From: Methylobacterium oryzihabitans
GTDB taxonomy: Bacteria; Pseudomonadota; Alphaproteobacteria; Rhizobiales; Beijerinckiaceae
Direction of reading: 5' to 3'
DNA: 64,000 bases
Assembly (NCBI RefSeq): GCF_004004555.2
Contig: NZ_SACP01000032.1
Span: 1 to 64,000 of the forward strand
Position 1 is the stretch's first letter; each line of letters starts with the position of its first letter. Under the pieces are notes generated by a model that saw only the letters and a program-made list of their open reading frames with translations, had not been told where the DNA came from and searched no databases. Positions 31,770-41,591 of this stretch are shown one piece after another. The position numbers and the translations under genes were made by a program.

Positions 31770-33646
31770 GCGCCATCGCCGACGCCCACGGGCAGCCGCA
31801 CGCGGCCGCCCCGGCGCTGCCCTCCGGCTGGCTCGCCGCCGCCGAGCGGGGCTTGCGCCTCGCCGTCGAGGTCCCGGCGGCGATCCTCGTCGCCGCCGAG
31901 GCGATCATCCTGTTCGCCGGCATCGTGTCGCGGGCAATCGGGCACTCGATCATCTGGAGCGACGAGCTCGCCTCGATCCTGTTCCTGTGGCTGGCGATGC
32001 TCGGCTCGGTCGTGGCGATCCAGCGCGGCGAGCACATGCGGCTGACCTTCGTGGTCGGCGGGCTGTCGCCGCGGGCGCGGGCCTGGTGCGAGGCCCTCGC
32101 GGTCGGCACGGTGTTCGCGTTCCTGATCCTGCTGATGCACGCCGCCTACGACTACACCGAGGACCAGTCCTTCGTGGAGACGCCGGCGCTCGGCTGGTCG
32201 GGCACGGTGCGGGCGCTCGCCGTCCCGGTCGGCTTCGTGCTGGCGCTGGTGAGCTGCGGCCTTCGCCTCGCCCGCCACCGCGTCGCCGACCTCCTCGGCG
32301 TCGCCGCGGTGCTGGCCGGCCTCGTGGCGCTCCTCGCGGTCGCCGCGCCGGCGCTGACCGGGATGGGCAACTGGGCGCTGCTGGTGTTCTTCGTCGGCCT
32401 GCTCGGGGTCGGCATCCTGGCCGGCGTGCCGATCGCGTTCTCGTTCGCGCTCGCCACCTCGGCCTACCTGCTGACCACGACCTCGACCCCGCTCACCGTC
32501 GTGGTCGGGCGGATGGACGAGGGGATGAGCAGCCTGATCCTGCTCGCCATCCCGCTCTTCGTGCTGCTCGGCCAGCTCGTCGACGCGACCGGGATGGCGC
32601 GGGTGATGGTGGCGTTCCTCGCCTCGCTCCTCGGCCACGTGAAGGCCGGCATGTCCTACGTGCTGCTCGGCGCGATGCTGCTGGTCTCGGGCATCTCCGG
32701 CTCGAAGACCGCCGACATGGCGGCGGTCGCCCCGGTGCTGTTCCCGGAGATGCGCCGGCGCGGGATGAAGGACGGCGAGCTGCTGTCGATCCTCGCCGCC
32801 TCGGGGGCGATGAGCGAGACGATCCCGCCCTCGATCGTGCTGATCGCCATCGCGTCGGCGACCGGCGTGTCGATCGCCGCGCTGTTCACCGCCGGCATCC
32901 TGCCGGCCCTGGTGCTCGCCCTGGTGCTGGCGGTCGTCGCCCGCTACCGGGCCGGCAAGGAGGAGGACGCGGTCGTCATCGCGCGCGCTCCCGGCTCGGT
33001 GGTGCGCAAGACGCTCCTCGTGGCGCTGCCGGCCCTGCTGCTGCCGTTCCTGATCCGCTCGGCGGTGGTGGAGGGCGTCGCGACCGCGACCGAGGTCTCG
33101 ACCATCGGCATCGCCTACTCGCTGGTGCTCGGCCTCCTGATCTACCGCGGCGGGCTGAAGTGGCGCGAGATGGTGCCGATGCTGGCGCGGACCGCCTCGC
33201 TGTCGGGGGCGATCCTGTTCATCGTCGGCGCGGCGAGCGCGATGGCCTGGGCGCTGACCCAGTCCGGCTTCTCGCACGACCTCGCCAAGGCGATGGCGGC
33301 GGTGCCCGGCGGTCAGGTCGGCTTCCTGCTGATCTCGGTGGTCGCCTTCATCGTGCTCGGCAGCCTGCTCGAAGGCATCCCGGCGATCGTGCTGTTCGGC
33401 CCGCTCTTGTTCCCGATCGCCCACCAGTTCGGGATCCACGAGGTGCATTACAGCATGATCGTGATCCTCGCGATGGGACTGGGCCTGTTCGCTCCGCCCT
33501 TCGGCCTCTGCTACTACGCCGCCTGCATCATCGGCGGGGTGGCGCCCGAGGCCGGCATGCGCCGGATCTGGATCTATCTCGGCGCGCTGTTCCTCGGCCT
33601 GCTGGTGCTCACCTTCGTGCCGTGGTTCTCGATCGGGTTCCTGTAA
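31766..33646 (+). CDS. Fused TRAP transporter permease (DctQ + DctM)
   Basis: A 626-residue membrane protein. Residues about 1-200 form the four-helix small subunit (DctQ), with SDELASILFLWLAMLGSVVA. Residues about 210-626 form the 12-helix large subunit (DctM), with GVPIAFSFALATSAYLL, LVSGISGSKTADMAAVAPVLFP-type re-entrant loop, SGAMSETIPPSIV and APPFGLCYYAA. In most TRAP systems these are two genes; fusion gives a fixed 1:1 ratio and removes the need to fit subunits. The start overlaps the stop of dctP (ATGA), so translation is coupled. Confidence 0.94.
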   Translation: MSAIADAHGQPHAAAPALPSGWLAAAERGLRLAVEVPAAILVAAEAIILFAGIVSRAIGHSIIWSDELASILFLWLAMLGSVVAIQRGEHMRLTFVVGGLSPRARAWCEALAVGTVFAFLILLMHAAYDYTEDQSFVETPALGWSGTVRALAVPVGFVLALVSCGLRLARHRVADLLGVAAVLAGLVALLAVAAPALTGMGNWALLVFFVGLLGVGILAGVPIAFSFALATSAYLLTTTSTPLTVVVGRMDEGMSSLILLAIPLFVLLGQLVDATGMARVMVAFLASLLGHVKAGMSYVLLGAMLLVSGISGSKTADMAAVAPVLFPEMRRRGMKDGELLSILAASGAMSETIPPSIVLIAIASATGVSIAALFTAGILPALVLALVLAVVARYRAGKEEDAVVIARAPGSVVRKTLLVALPALLLPFLIRSAVVEGVATATEVSTIGIAYSLVLGLLIYRGGLKWREMVPMLARTASLSGAILFIVGAASAMAWALTQSGFSHDLAKAMAAVPGGQVGFLLISVVAFIVLGSLLEGIPAIVLFGPLLFPIAHQFGIHEVHYSMIVILAMGLGLFAPPFGLCYYAACIIGGVAPEAGMRRIWIYLGALFLGLLVLTFVPWFSIGFL

Positions 33647-33647
33647 T

Positions 33648-33765
33648 ACCAACGGTCATTGAAAATGACCTTTGGTTCTGCTCTCGAATTTCCGCTAAGC
33701 CTCTGGCTTAATATCGGAAATTCGAGATGGATCAACGGCCCGATGCGTCAGCATCCCGGGCCGTT
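33648..33765. repeat. Three consecutive hairpins filling an intergenic gap
   Basis: Hairpin 1: 33648-33676 (GGTCATT/AATGACC with ACCAA/TTGGT outside). Hairpin 2: 13-bp perfect stem 33682-33694 with 33715-33727, plus an inner TAAGCC/GGCTTA stem. Hairpin 3: AACGGCCCG (33734-33742) with CGGGCCGTT (33757-33765) and inner ATGC/GCAT. The gap between the TRAP gene and the converging hydrolase gene is 139 bp, so these structures fill nearly all of it. Confidence 0.75.
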
Positions 33766-33785
33766 TGTATAAGACACCCACGCCG

Positions 33786-34496
33786 TCACGGACCGGCGCC
33801 CTGCTGCCACGCGCGCAGCAGGGCGCTCGTCGCGTCGGGGCGCTCCAGCGGCGGCAGGTGCCCGCATTCCGCAAACACGTGCAGGCGGGCGCCCGGGATG
33901 CCGGCCTGGATCGCCCGGGCCTCGGCCACCGGGGTCAGCACGTCGTCGGCGCCCACCGCCACCAGGGTCGGCACCGCGATGCCCGCCAGGGTCGGGCGGC
34001 TGTCGGGCCGGCCGAGGATAGCCCGCTGCTGGCGCAGGAACGCCGCGCCGCCGACCCGCTCGGCCATCGCCTTCACGGCCTCCCCGACTGGCCCGCCGAC
34101 ATGGGAGGCGTGGACGAGGCGGGGCAGCAGCCGGTCGGTGACCCCGGCGAAGCGGCCGACCGACAGCGAGTCCATGCCCCGGCGCCGCTCGGCGGCCCGC
34201 GCGGGATCGTCCGGGGCGGCGCTGGTGTCGAGGAGCGCCAGCCGCAGCACCCGCTCGGGCGCCCGGCGCAGGATCTCGAAGGCGACGTACCCGCCCATCG
34301 ACAGGGCGACGAGGGAGAAGCGCGGCGGCGCTGCGGCGAGCGCCCGCTCGGCCATCGCCGCGATGCTGTCGTCGAGGGTGAGGTCGGCGACCGCGGCCGC
34401 GGCGAGGTCCGCCAGCGCGGCGACCGGCGCGCGCCATAGCACGGCGTCGTTGAGCAGGCCGGGCAGGAACAGCAGCGGCGGGCAGGGGAACGGCAT
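33786..34496 (-). CDS. Alpha/beta hydrolase
   Basis: A 236-residue soluble hydrolase. The nucleophile elbow is ALSMGGYVA (Ser), the acid is in VAVGADDVLTP and the catalytic His in ECGHLPPLERP, in the correct order. The N-terminus reads PPLLFLPGLLNDAVLW, giving the oxyanion-hole region without a signal peptide. The group includes esterases and small lactone hydrolases; the substrate is unknown. It is convergent with the TRAP operon. Confidence 0.9.
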   Translation of the reverse strand: MPFPCPPLLFLPGLLNDAVLWRAPVAALADLAAAAVADLTLDDSIAAMAERALAAAPPRFSLVALSMGGYVAFEILRRAPERVLRLALLDTSAAPDDPARAAERRRGMDSLSVGRFAGVTDRLLPRLVHASHVGGPVGEAVKAMAERVGGAAFLRQQRAILGRPDSRPTLAGIAVPTLVAVGADDVLTPVAEARAIQAGIPGARLHVFAECGHLPPLERPDATSALLRAWQQGAGP

Positions 34497-34571
34497 GCGT
34501 CCATCCGGGCGCCCCGACAGCGGGGCCGACCGGCCCTCCTTGCCCCAACATCCCGGCGGGGGCCACCACCC

Positions 34572-35444
34572 TCACCGGCGCGGATGGGCGACGAGGTTGG
34601 TGTAGTGCGCGATCGGCCCGCCGTCGTAGCGCCGGACCGCGTTGTCCCCGTCCTCGACGAGGAAGACGTCGTAGCCGTCCAGGTGGCCGACCACGGCGTC
34701 GATGGTGCTCGGGATCACCTCGATCAGGAAGCTGGCGCTCCGGCGCGCGAGCAGGTCCCGGGCACCGCGCAGGGCGTGGGTCTCGGCGCCCTCGATGTCG
34801 ATCTTGACGAGGTCGGGCACCAGCCCGCGTCGCGCCGCGTAGGCGTCGATGGAGGTGGTCCGGCATTCCTCGGTCCGCTTCGTCCGGCCGTCGTTCTCCA
34901 GGCCGACGAAGCTCGCGCCGGTGCCGATCTGGTAATGGTCCTCGTAGTGCATCAGCGAGACGGCGCCGTCGGAATCCGAGATCGCCAGCGTCTCGACCGC
35001 GACCCGCTCGACGAGGGCGTTGGCGATGAGGTTCTCGTAGATGCGGGCACTGGCCCGCGAGGTCGGCTCGAACGCCACGACGGCGTTCGTCGAGAGGTTG
35101 CACCGGCACGCCAGCAGCGAGAACAGGCCGGTATGTGCCCCAACGTCGAAGACCACCGACGCCTGCCGGGACATGCGGATCCATTCCCGCACCGAGGCGC
35201 GCTCGTAGCCGTTCTTGCCGTACCAGAAGTAGTGCTGCGCCACGAGGTCGTCGTTGTTGGTCAGCATATAGAACGGCGCGCAGCTGTCGTTCTCGACCTT
35301 CACGTACCCGAAGTAAGGATGATCGAACCGGTAGCGATAGAAATCGCGGTCGAACGTGTCCGGCTGGCGCATTGCGACGACATCGCGGAATTCATCAAGT
35401 TTTCCCTGCGCGATCGCATTGCAGTCGCTAATGAAATCAGCCAC
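34572..35444 (-). CDS. FkbM-family SAM-dependent methyltransferase
   Basis: A 290-residue protein with the FkbM core: SAM-binding VVFDVGAHTGLFSLLA, acidic strand VVAFEPTS, and the family motif LVKIDIEGAETHALRGA. FkbM enzymes make O-methyl groups on sugars and polyketides, often on surface glycans. Residues 1-90 are an extra N-terminal part (FYRYRFDHPYFGYVKV). The start is a GTG at 35444 because AGGGGAGG lies just upstream; the nearest ATG (35528) has none. Its 5' half is less GC-rich than the surroundings, a hint of transfer. No glycan cluster is adjacent. Confidence 0.88.
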   Translation of the reverse strand: MADFISDCNAIAQGKLDEFRDVVAMRQPDTFDRDFYRYRFDHPYFGYVKVENDSCAPFYMLTNNDDLVAQHYFWYGKNGYERASVREWIRMSRQASVVFDVGAHTGLFSLLACRCNLSTNAVVAFEPTSRASARIYENLIANALVERVAVETLAISDSDGAVSLMHYEDHYQIGTGASFVGLENDGRTKRTEECRTTSIDAYAARRGLVPDLVKIDIEGAETHALRGARDLLARRSASFLIEVIPSTIDAVVGHLDGYDVFLVEDGDNAVRRYDGGPIAHYTNLVAHPRR

Positions 35445-35585
35445 GCCACGCCTCCCCTGAGCGGACCGCGGACTTATCCCGGTACCTTTATGGACTTGTA
35501 TCAGGCGCGGCAGATCGAGCCAAAACAACGGGTTCCGGGCGCGGATACGGCCGCGACGAAGCCGGCGGCCGGCAGGGAAGGCCGC

Positions 35586-35624
35586 GGCCCGAGGCCGAAA
35601 CGGCGACCGTTTCGGCCTCGGGCC
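35586..35624 (-). terminator. Terminator after the Dps gene
   Basis: An 18-bp perfect stem, 35586-35603 with 35607-35624 and a 3-nt loop, lies 33 bp beyond the stop codon of the minus-strand dps gene. This is the strongest hairpin in the window. Confidence 0.75.
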
Positions 35625-35657
35625 TTCACGGGCCGGCGGAGCGCGGGGGACCGGCCG

Positions 35658-36209
35658 TCAGCGCTGGCCGGCGCCGTCGCCGTCGCGCAGGGCGCCGGTC
35701 GGCTCCTGGACGTGGGCCTCGAGGAACCAGAGCTGCTTGTCGACGGCGCGCGAGACCTCGGTGAACAGGTCGGCGGTGTCGGCGTCGCCGGCCTCGTCGG
35801 TCTCGTCGATGTTCTGGCGCACCGCGTTGGCGTAGGTCGCGTAGCGGTCGATCAGCGCCGCGATGTGGTCGGCGATCGCGTAGACGTCGGTGGGATAGGC
35901 CGCGAGCTTCGAGGACTGCGCCACCACGGTCGCGGTGCCGAGCGCGGTTCCGCCGAGCTGGACCGCCCGCTCGGCGACCTTGTCGTTGAGGTCGTCGATC
36001 TCGGTGCGGAAGCCGTCGAGCATCAGGTGGACGCCGATGAATTGCGGCCCCTTGAGGTTCCAGTGCGCCTGCTTGATCGCTAGGGCGAGGTCGATGCCGT
36101 CGGCGAGCCGCGCGTTCAGGGCCTCGATCGACACCCGCTTCGCGTTGGAATCGGTGCCGTTGCGGGTCTGGTGGTTCCGCGGGGCGCCGGACTTGCCCTT
36201 GTCTGCCAT
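35658..36209 (-). CDS. dps: Dps-family ferritin-like DNA-protection protein
   Basis: A 183-residue subunit of a 12-mer that oxidises and stores iron and protects DNA in stress. The inter-subunit ferroxidase ligands are visible: AIKQAHWNLKGPQFIGVH (two His), then the EIDDLNDKVAERA helix with the Asp and Glu. The N-terminal tail is basic and polar (MADKGKSGAPRNHQTRNG), as in DNA-binding Dps. The start at 36209 is an ATG behind AGGAGAGACGG. Confidence 0.93.
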   Translation of the reverse strand: MADKGKSGAPRNHQTRNGTDSNAKRVSIEALNARLADGIDLALAIKQAHWNLKGPQFIGVHLMLDGFRTEIDDLNDKVAERAVQLGGTALGTATVVAQSSKLAAYPTDVYAIADHIAALIDRYATYANAVRQNIDETDEAGDADTADLFTEVSRAVDKQLWFLEAHVQEPTGALRDGDGAGQR

Positions 36210-36365
36210 CCGTCTCTCCTGTTTCCGTTGCAACCGGCGCGTGCCCTGCGGCGACGCCGTGCGAGTCCCCCCAAGAACGGGCGACGGGGCGCCGGGTTCG
36301 ACCGCTCCGTGGCGAACGGCAGGGAAACGGGGAGGAGAGTTGCCCTCACGGCATGGCTGCGGTCG

Positions 36366-37151
36366 TCAATCCGCGTCGGGCCAGGGAAACCGGATGTTGC
36401 CGTCGCGCAGGCCGGCGAGCACGACCTCGACCCCGCCGGACTTCACCATCCATTCGAGCCGGTGGTCGCGGTATTCGCGCCGGCGCCCGCCGGTGGTGTA
36501 GAGGTCGGCGGCCTGCGCCATCCGCTCCGCCGCCGCGTCGAACTCGGCGAAGGTCGCCGCGACGGAGGGGCGCTCGCGCAGGCGCGCATGCCACAGCGCC
36601 AGCGGGCTGCCGGGCGGCGGCCCGAGACCGTAATGCACCGAGCGGTTGAGCAGCGGGGCGACGGCGGCGTCGGCCCAGCCGAAGCCCGCGCCGCCGAACC
36701 AGGGCGCGTCGCCGAGGCGCCGGGCGAGCCAGTCCTGCAGCACCCGGGTCTGCGCCGCCGCCTGCCCCCGCAGGTGGTCGGCGAGCGCCCCGGTGGCGCG
36801 GCGGAACCACAGGATCTCGCCGAACCCCCAGTTCACCGCTTCGTACTGGGTGTCGCAGACCTCCTCGGTCATCCGGGCGAAGGCCCGGGCGGCGGGGTCG
36901 CGCGGCAGCAGCGGCGGCTCGGGCCAGCGCTCCTCGACGTATTCGAGGATCACGGTGGACTCGAAGATCGCGACCTCGCCGTCGACCAGTACCGGCACCT
37001 CGGCGCGCGGGTTGGCGGCGGCGAAGGGGCCGTCGGTGCGGCCGGTGCCGAAGCTCTCCGGCAGTTCGGCCTCGAACGGCACGCCCTTCTCGCGCAGGGC
37101 GATCTTGACCTTCTGGGCGTAGGACGAGAGGGGATGCTCGTAGAGCAGCAC
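36366..37151 (-). CDS. Glutathione S-transferase family protein
   Basis: A 261-residue protein with an N-terminal thioredoxin-fold domain (LLYEHPLSSYAQKVKIALRE, then AEVPVLVDGEVAIFESTVIL with the Glu-Ser that bind glutathione) and a C-terminal helical domain. The C-terminal extension (RREYRDHRLEWMVKSGGVEV) is unusual. The start is a GTG at 37151 behind GGAGGATCCCC. The substrate is unknown; many such enzymes detoxify or cleave ethers. It lies 30 bp downstream of the ParD-kinase stop on the same strand. Confidence 0.9.
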   Translation of the reverse strand: MLLYEHPLSSYAQKVKIALREKGVPFEAELPESFGTGRTDGPFAAANPRAEVPVLVDGEVAIFESTVILEYVEERWPEPPLLPRDPAARAFARMTEEVCDTQYEAVNWGFGEILWFRRATGALADHLRGQAAAQTRVLQDWLARRLGDAPWFGGAGFGWADAAVAPLLNRSVHYGLGPPPGSPLALWHARLRERPSVAATFAEFDAAAERMAQAADLYTTGGRRREYRDHRLEWMVKSGGVEVVLAGLRDGNIRFPWPDAD

Positions 37152-37181
37152 GGGGATCCTCCGGGTGGATGGCGGGGGCGT

Positions 37182-39935
37182 CTACGCCTCCTCGCCCAAC
37201 GGCGAGACGCCGCGGGCCGGTTCCGCCGCGCCCGCCCGGCGCAGAACGGCCAGCAGCCTGCCGGCATCGTAGGGCTTGGCGAGCAGGGCCGCGTTCCGGT
37301 CGCCGCGCACCGCGCCGGTATCGCCGGTGGCGTAGACCACCACCACCCCCGGCCGGACCGCCCGGGCGGCCTCGGCGAGATCGCGGCCCGAGGCGCCCGG
37401 GAGGTTCACGTCGGTCACCAGCACGTCGACCGGCGCGGCCTGGAGCGCGGTCGTCGCCTCCTCGGCGCTGCCGGCCTCGACCACGACATAGCCGGCCTCC
37501 TCAAGCATCTCGGCGGTGGCGGCGCGGATCATCGCGTCGTCCTCGACGAGCAGGACCGTCCGCCGGCCGGTCGCGACCGGCGGGATCGCGGCCGGGCCCG
37601 GGAGCGCGCGCGGGGACGGGGCCGAACCCCCCTGGGCCGGCCCGCCCCGGCGCTGGCGCTGGTTGGCGAGCACGTGGCGGACCTTCCGCGCCAGGGCCTC
37701 GCGGGTATAGGGCTTGGACAGCAGCTCGACCCCGGCATCGAGCCGGCCGCCATGGACGATCGAGTTCTCGGTGTAGCCGGAGGTGAACAGCACCGCGATG
37801 TCGGGCAGGCGCTCGCGCGCCTTGCGGGCGAGCTCCGGCGACTTCAGCGTGCCGGGCATCACCACGTCGGTGAACAGGACGTCGATCGGGATGCCGCTCT
37901 CGATCACGTTGAGGGCGCTGCCGGCATCGACCGCCTTCAGCACCCGGTAGCCGAGATCGGAGAGCAGCTCGACCACGGTGGCGCGCACCTCGGCATCGTC
38001 CTCGACCACCAGCACGGTCTCGGTGCCGCCGGCGACCGGGCCGGTCTCGATCGCCACCGGCACGTCCTCGGACTGCATCGCCCGCGGCAGGTAGAGCTTG
38101 ATCGTCGTGCCGTGCCCGACCTCGGAATAGATCTTCACGTGGCCGCCCGACTGCTTGACGAAGCCGTAGACCATCGAGAGCCCGAGGCCCGAGCCCTTGC
38201 CCTCGGCCTTGGTGGTGAAGAACGGCTCGAACACCCGCTCGATCACCTCGGGCGGCATGCCGCTGCCGGTGTCGCTCACCGCCAGCATCACGTACTGGCC
38301 CGGGATCACCTCGTCGTGGCCGCGGGCATAGGCGTCGTCGAGGTGGACGTTGGCGAGCTCGATCGTCAGCCGGCCGCGGCCGTCCATCGCGTCGCGGGCG
38401 TTGATCGCGAGGTTGAGCAGGGCGTTCTCGATCTGGCTCGGATCGATGAAGGTGTTCCACAGCCCGCCCGAGAACACGGTCTCGATCTCGACCGCCTCGC
38501 CGATCGCCCGGCGCAGCATCTCGTCCATGCCCTGCACGAAGCGGGTGACGTTGACGACCTTCGGCTCCAGCGCCTGCCGGCGGCCGAAGGCGAGGAGCTG
38601 GGCGGCGAGCTTGGCGCCGCGCGACACCCCGCCCATGGCACCGGCGATGCGGCGCTCGGCGCGGGCGTTGCCGGCGACGTCCCGGGCCAGGAGCTGGAGG
38701 TTGCCCGACACGACCTGGAGCAGGTTGTTGAAGTCGTGGGCGACGCCGCCGGTGAGCTTGCCGACCGCCTCCATCTTCTGGGCCTGGACGAGCTTGGCCT
38801 CGGCCTGCCGGCGCTTGTCGATCTCGGCGATGACCCGGGCCTCCAGGGTCTCGTTGAGCTGGCGCAGCTGCTCCTCGGCCCGCTCGCGGTGGCGGACCTG
38901 CCGCGCCAGGGTCTCGGCCTGGGCCCGCAGGGCGGCCTCCGCGGCGCGCTGGTGGGTGATGTCGGTGTGGACGCCGACCCATTCGACGATCTCGCCGGCC
39001 CCGTCGAGGATCGGCAGGGCGCGGATCGCGAAGCTGCGCCAGGTCCCGTCGCGGTGGCGCACGCGGTGCTCGTGGACGTACATCGCCTTGGCGGCGACGG
39101 CGGCGTTCCAGCTCGCCACCGATTCGGCGACATCGTCGGGATGCACCGCCCTCGTCCAGCCGAAGCCCTCGTACTCTTCGGGGCCCTGGCCGGTCAGCGC
39201 CGCCCAGCCGGGCTGGTCGCCGCGCATCCGCCCGTCCGGGCTGTTGGTCCACAGCACGCCGTGGACCGCGTCCATGGCGGTGCGGAAGCGACCGTTGCTC
39301 GCGGCCATCCGGCGCTCGGCCTCGACCCGGGCGCTGTTGTCGACGACGGTGCACATCACGCCGCCGACGTGGCCGTCGGCCTCGTAGACCGGGGTGTAGA
39401 ACAGGTCGAGCACGAGGGCGTCGGTCCGCCCGGCCCGCTCCAGGTGGAGGACGTGGTCGCGGAACGACGACGGCTCGCCGCGGAACCCCGCCTCCAGCCG
39501 CGCCCGGTTCCAGTCCCGGATCTCCGGCCAGACCGCGTGGACGCGCCCGCCGAACGCCGCCGGGTGCTTGGCGCCGGCGATGTCCCGGTAGGCGTCGTTG
39601 TAGAGCATGACGGGGTCGGGCCCCCACATCAGCACCTTGGCGACCGGCGAGTTGACGATGTTGGCGACCGTCGCCCGCAATTCCAGCGACCAGCCCGCCA
39701 CCGGCCCGAGCGGCGTCGCGCGCCAGTCGGTCGCGCGGATCAGCGCGCCGCACTCGCCCCCGCCCGCCGGCCAGCCCGCCGGCACCGGCGGAGGCGCCGG
39801 GCGGTCGCGCAGCGCCCGCAGGCCGGCGCGGATCATCTCGCCGGCATTGGGGTAGTCCCCGGCGTCGACACGCGCCGCGACGAAGCCGTCAAGATCCGGG
39901 GTGAGCGTGACGTTGCGCGAGGAACGGCTGGGCAT
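37182..39935 (-). CDS. Hybrid histidine kinase with N-terminal ParD-type ribbon-helix-helix
   Basis: A 917-residue soluble kinase with an unexpected start. Residues 6-44 (NVTLTPDLDGFVAARVDAG, then YPNAGEMIRAGLRALRD) match the ParD/CopG antitoxin DNA-binding fold. Next come two PAS-like regions (about 60-200 and 215-330), a coiled coil (330-385), the phospho-acceptor His400 (GGVAHDFNNLL), an ATPase domain (NLAINARDAM, SDTGSGM, GKGSGLGLS) and two receivers with Asp690 and Asp842. There are no membrane segments. The ATG at 39935 starts the ParD part directly. No parE toxin gene is adjacent. The second receiver could pass phosphate inside the protein or to a partner. Confidence 0.93.
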   Translation of the reverse strand: MPSRSSRNVTLTPDLDGFVAARVDAGDYPNAGEMIRAGLRALRDRPAPPPVPAGWPAGGGECGALIRATDWRATPLGPVAGWSLELRATVANIVNSPVAKVLMWGPDPVMLYNDAYRDIAGAKHPAAFGGRVHAVWPEIRDWNRARLEAGFRGEPSSFRDHVLHLERAGRTDALVLDLFYTPVYEADGHVGGVMCTVVDNSARVEAERRMAASNGRFRTAMDAVHGVLWTNSPDGRMRGDQPGWAALTGQGPEEYEGFGWTRAVHPDDVAESVASWNAAVAAKAMYVHEHRVRHRDGTWRSFAIRALPILDGAGEIVEWVGVHTDITHQRAAEAALRAQAETLARQVRHRERAEEQLRQLNETLEARVIAEIDKRRQAEAKLVQAQKMEAVGKLTGGVAHDFNNLLQVVSGNLQLLARDVAGNARAERRIAGAMGGVSRGAKLAAQLLAFGRRQALEPKVVNVTRFVQGMDEMLRRAIGEAVEIETVFSGGLWNTFIDPSQIENALLNLAINARDAMDGRGRLTIELANVHLDDAYARGHDEVIPGQYVMLAVSDTGSGMPPEVIERVFEPFFTTKAEGKGSGLGLSMVYGFVKQSGGHVKIYSEVGHGTTIKLYLPRAMQSEDVPVAIETGPVAGGTETVLVVEDDAEVRATVVELLSDLGYRVLKAVDAGSALNVIESGIPIDVLFTDVVMPGTLKSPELARKARERLPDIAVLFTSGYTENSIVHGGRLDAGVELLSKPYTREALARKVRHVLANQRQRRGGPAQGGSAPSPRALPGPAAIPPVATGRRTVLLVEDDAMIRAATAEMLEEAGYVVVEAGSAEEATTALQAAPVDVLVTDVNLPGASGRDLAEAARAVRPGVVVVYATGDTGAVRGDRNAALLAKPYDAGRLLAVLRRAGAAEPARGVSPLGEEA

Positions 39936-40014
39936 GATGTCTCGTGCGCGAGGGGCTTGGGCCCCTCAACAGAGGAGATCCGTGTCGGAAGTGGGGCGCG
40001 GGCGGCGACCCGGA

Positions 40015-41589
<1,575 letters not shown>

Positions 41590-41591
41590 CC

